A DNA stretch of 64,000 bases from Solirubrobacterales bacterium. GTDB lineage: Bacteria; Actinomycetota; Thermoleophilia; Solirubrobacterales; Solirubrobacteraceae. How positions within the stretch are numbered: position 1 is the first letter of the stretch; the number at the start of each line of letters is the position of its first letter. The notes below the pieces were generated by a model that worked only from the letters and a program-made list of their open reading frames with translations, ran no database searches and had not been told where the DNA came from. The DNA lies in contig JAFAYV010000087.1 of assembly GCA_019240115.1 (NCBI GenBank), forward strand, positions 55,266 to 119,265. The letters run 5' to 3'. Both the position numbers and the translations under genes were made by a program. Shown here one piece after another: positions 61,720 through 64,000 of this stretch.

Positions 61720-62589
61720 GTGGGCTTGATGACCGGCTCCGGACCGCTCGGCAAGGCGCCCGCCGGCGACCTGAACTTCGAGCCGCCGCCCCCGGGGCGC
61801 GCCCTCTATCTCGAGCCGACCCCCAAGCGCATCCGCGTCGAGGTCGGCGGGGTGACGATCGCCGACAGCCGCCACGCGATGATGCTCCACGAGGGCGGCC
61901 ACCAGCCGCTGTACTACTTCCCGCCGCGGGATGTCCGAGCCGACGTGCTCGAGCCCTCGGACCGCCATACCCATTGCCCGAAGAAGGGCGACGCCGCCTA
62001 CTACACGATTCGCGCCGGGGACGAGGTCGTGCAGGACGGCGCCTGGTATTACCCCGACCCGCTGCCGGGCACGCCGCCGATCCAGGGGCTGATCGCGTTT
62101 TACTTCGATCGCATGGGGCGCTGGCTGGAGGAGGACGAGGTGATCGGCGTGCACCCGCGCGACCCGTACCACCGGATCGACGTGCTCGCCACCGACCGCC
62201 ACATCCGCGTCTCGCTGCACGGGGAGCTGCTCGCCGAGACCGACCGCGCGCTCGCGCTGTTCGAGTCCAACCTCCCGCCGCGGTGGTACCTCCCGCTGCA
62301 GGACGTCCGCGCGCGGCTCGAGCCTTCGGAGACCGTCACCCACTGCCCCTATAAGGGCGAGGCCCACTACCACTCGATCGCGGGCGCGCAGGATGCCGGC
62401 CGCGACCTCGTCTGGTTCTATGAGGCGCCGCTCGACGAGGTCCGGCGGATCAAGGATCTCGTCTGCTTCTTCAACGAGAAGGTCGACATCGAGCTCGACG
62501 GCGAGTCCCAGGAGCGGCCCGAGTCGCCGTGGAGCGGGCGCCTGCGCTCCGACGCACCCAACGAGCCGCCGGCGGTCACCCGCGGCTGA
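61720..62589 (+). CDS. Tandem DUF427 protein
   Basis: The 289-aa protein has two DUF427 domains (about 30-135 and 150-260). Each has a RIRVEVGGVTIADS or HIRVSLHGELLAET start, a LYYFPPRDVRAD or WYLPLQDVRARL segment and a THCP[KY]KG motif. The fold is a small beta-barrel of unknown function. GTG 61720 is the start. It has a Glu/Ser-rich tail. Confidence 0.85.
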   Translation: MGLMTGSGPLGKAPAGDLNFEPPPPGRALYLEPTPKRIRVEVGGVTIADSRHAMMLHEGGHQPLYYFPPRDVRADVLEPSDRHTHCPKKGDAAYYTIRAGDEVVQDGAWYYPDPLPGTPPIQGLIAFYFDRMGRWLEEDEVIGVHPRDPYHRIDVLATDRHIRVSLHGELLAETDRALALFESNLPPRWYLPLQDVRARLEPSETVTHCPYKGEAHYHSIAGAQDAGRDLVWFYEAPLDEVRRIKDLVCFFNEKVDIELDGESQERPESPWSGRLRSDAPNEPPAVTRG

Positions 62590-62732
62590 GCGACGCGCGG
62601 TCGACGATGTCCCGCGGCGCGGGTCGTCCCGGCCGCCTCGGCGGGCCGCCGCGCCGCCGATGACGCTGGCCTGCGGGCGCTGAGCGCTCGGTACGCTCCC
62701 TGCACCCGAGACGCAAGGAGTCGCCCGACGCC

Positions 62733-63932
62733 ATGGCCGTAGAGACCCAGATGCAGGACCTGACCGACGAGCAGCGCGCGATCTGCGACATGGTCCGTCG
62801 GTTCGCCGACGAGCAGATCATCCCCAACGCCGGCCGCTACGACAGCGAGGACGTCTTCCCCGAGCCGATCGTGCAGCAGATGAAGGAGCTCGGACTGTTC
62901 GGGGTCACGATCCCCGAGGAGTACGACGGGCTCGGCCTGGACCTGACGACCTACGCGATGATCGTCGAGCAGCTCTCGCGCGGCTGGATCTCGATCTCGG
63001 GCATCGTCAACACCCACTTCATCGGGTCCTACCTGCTGATGAAGTTCGGCACCGAGGAGCAGAAGCGCACCTATCTGCCGCGGATGGCCACCGGTGAGAT
63101 CCGGGCCGCCTTCAGTCTCTCCGAGCCCGAGTGCGGCTCCGATGTGCAGGCGATCAAGACGACGGCCAAGCGGGTCGGGGACGACTACGAGATCTCAGGC
63201 CAGAAGATGTGGGTGACCAACGGCCTGCTCAGCTCGCTCGTGTTCACCCTGGCCAAGACCGACCCCGCCGCCGAGCCGCGCCACACCGGGATGACCTGCT
63301 TCATCTGCGTCAAGGAGCCCGGCGCGAGCGAGAATCCCGGCCTCATCGTCCCCCCGAAGATTCACAAGCTCGGCTACAAGGGCGTCGAGTCGACCGAGCT
63401 CGTCTTCGACGGATACCGCACCCCCGCCGACAGCATCCTCGGCGGCGAGCAGGCGGGCCTCGGCCGCGGCTTCTCGCAGATGATGGACGCGCTCGAGCTC
63501 GGCCGGGTCAACGTCGCCGCGCGCGGGGTGGGGATCGCCCAGCGCGCTCTCGAGCTCGCCTTGCGCTACTCCCAGCAGCGCAAGGCGTTCGGCAAGGAGA
63601 TCGCCCAGCACCAGGCGATCCAGTTCAAGCTCGCCGACATGGCCACCCAGGTCGACGCCGCCCGCCTGCTGACCCTGCGCGCCGCCCGGCTCAAGGACGC
63701 CGGCGAACGCTCGGACATCGAGGCCGGGATGGCCAAGCTGTTCGCGTCCGAGGCCGGGCGCTACTGCGTCGAGGAGTCGTTGCGCATCCACGGCGGCTAC
63801 GGCTACTCCAAGGAGTACGAGGTCGAGCGCCTGTACCGCGACGCGCCGCTGCTGCTGATCGGCGAGGGCACCTCGGAGATCCAGCGGATGGTGATCGGGC
63901 GCAAGCTCCTTGCCCGCCACGCGGTACGGTGA
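62733..63932 (+). CDS. Acyl-CoA dehydrogenase
   Basis: The 399-aa flavoenzyme does alpha,beta-dehydrogenation of an acyl-CoA. The family marks are FSLSEPECGSD (about 130-140), QKMWVTNG, the QRKAFGKEI region and GEGTSEIQR, with Glu378 as the probable base. AAGGAG 12 nt before ATG 62733 is a usable ribosome-binding site. Chain-length preference cannot be read. Confidence 0.93.
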   Translation: MAVETQMQDLTDEQRAICDMVRRFADEQIIPNAGRYDSEDVFPEPIVQQMKELGLFGVTIPEEYDGLGLDLTTYAMIVEQLSRGWISISGIVNTHFIGSYLLMKFGTEEQKRTYLPRMATGEIRAAFSLSEPECGSDVQAIKTTAKRVGDDYEISGQKMWVTNGLLSSLVFTLAKTDPAAEPRHTGMTCFICVKEPGASENPGLIVPPKIHKLGYKGVESTELVFDGYRTPADSILGGEQAGLGRGFSQMMDALELGRVNVAARGVGIAQRALELALRYSQQRKAFGKEIAQHQAIQFKLADMATQVDAARLLTLRAARLKDAGERSDIEAGMAKLFASEAGRYCVEESLRIHGGYGYSKEYEVERLYRDAPLLLIGEGTSEIQRMVIGRKLLARHAVR

Positions 63933-63936
63933 CCGC

Positions 63937-64000
63937 ATGAACATCTACCTCAAGCGCCGCGTGGCCGCCCTGGGTGTGCTCGTGGCGGCCGCCGCGCCGG
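63937..64000 (+). CDS. Start of an exported protein, cut by the window end
   Basis: From ATG 63937, 5 bp after the dehydrogenase stop, the frame reads MNIYLKRRVAALGVLVAAAA, a basic start and hydrophobic core like a signal peptide. It runs off the window, so the product is unknown. Confidence 0.55.
   Translation, partial: MNIYLKRRVAALGVLVAAAAP

Overview
The window looks like chromosomal DNA of a high-GC, monoderm actinobacterium. Supporting signs are the very high GC, frequent GTG starts, a Tad/Flp pilus set without an outer-membrane secretin, an ImuB/DnaE2 mutasome with actinobacterial SOS boxes (CGAAC-N4-GTTCG), and many actinobacterial-type regulators and DHA2 transporters. The overall style suggests Thermoleophilia/Solirubrobacterales, but that is inference. 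I see no tRNA, rRNA, CRISPR array, insertion sequence or phage gene.

Layout. (1) 0.4-8.2 kb: a Tad pilus operon on + (Flp pilin, TadE, CpaB, CpaE/TadZ, CpaF/TadA, a VWA-TadB fusion, TadC). (2) 8.3-18.8 kb: an eight-gene minus-strand surface-glycan operon (membrane proteins, WecB-type epimerase, two GT2 glycosyltransferases, a flippase, a GT87-type transferase) that contains a second, TadG-like pilus protein translationally coupled to its neighbours. 18.9-22.6 kb adds three more GT-C-like membrane proteins, and 22.7-23.4 kb holds the prepilin peptidase that should process the pilin. (3) 23.4-26.7 kb: DUF192, a RecD2 helicase and a StART-like protein. (4) 26.9-31.6 kb: a tightly overlapping operon of a DegT aminotransferase, an unusual 909-aa protein fusing an SDR epimerase, an MGDG-synthase-like glycosyltransferase and a degenerate NodB-like domain, and a PLP dehydratase. 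(5) 31.8-34.8 kb: a Tat-exported phospholipase C-beta-propeller fusion, then a toxin-gene remnant.

(6) 34.9-37.9 kb: a TetR/monooxygenase/MFS efflux unit with a clear operator. 38.0-39.0 kb: an SDR. (7) 39.2-52.9 kb: a SOS region. imuB and dnaE2 each carry the same SOS box directly at the start codon. They are separated by about 7 kb holding an imuB-linked small protein, a MarR-ABC exporter operon, an aldo/keto reductase, a TetR-MFS operon and a small secreted protein. A helicase diverges from the imuB box. (8) 53-64 kb: membrane cytochrome c, a repeat-rich membrane protein, a Cys-less AhpD-like protein with an HxlR regulator, glutamine synthetase, a DUF255 thioredoxin-like protein, a RidA-threonine dehydratase pair, a class I amidotransferase-like hydrolase, an acyl-CoA ligase remnant, a double DUF427 protein, an acyl-CoA dehydrogenase and the start of an exported protein.

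The pilus operon, the glycan operons and the prepilin peptidase probably form one surface-appendage module whose subunits may be glycosylated. The SOS genes form a split LexA-controlled mutasome. A recurrent oddity is short tandem duplication, both in frame inside genes and spanning stop codons.
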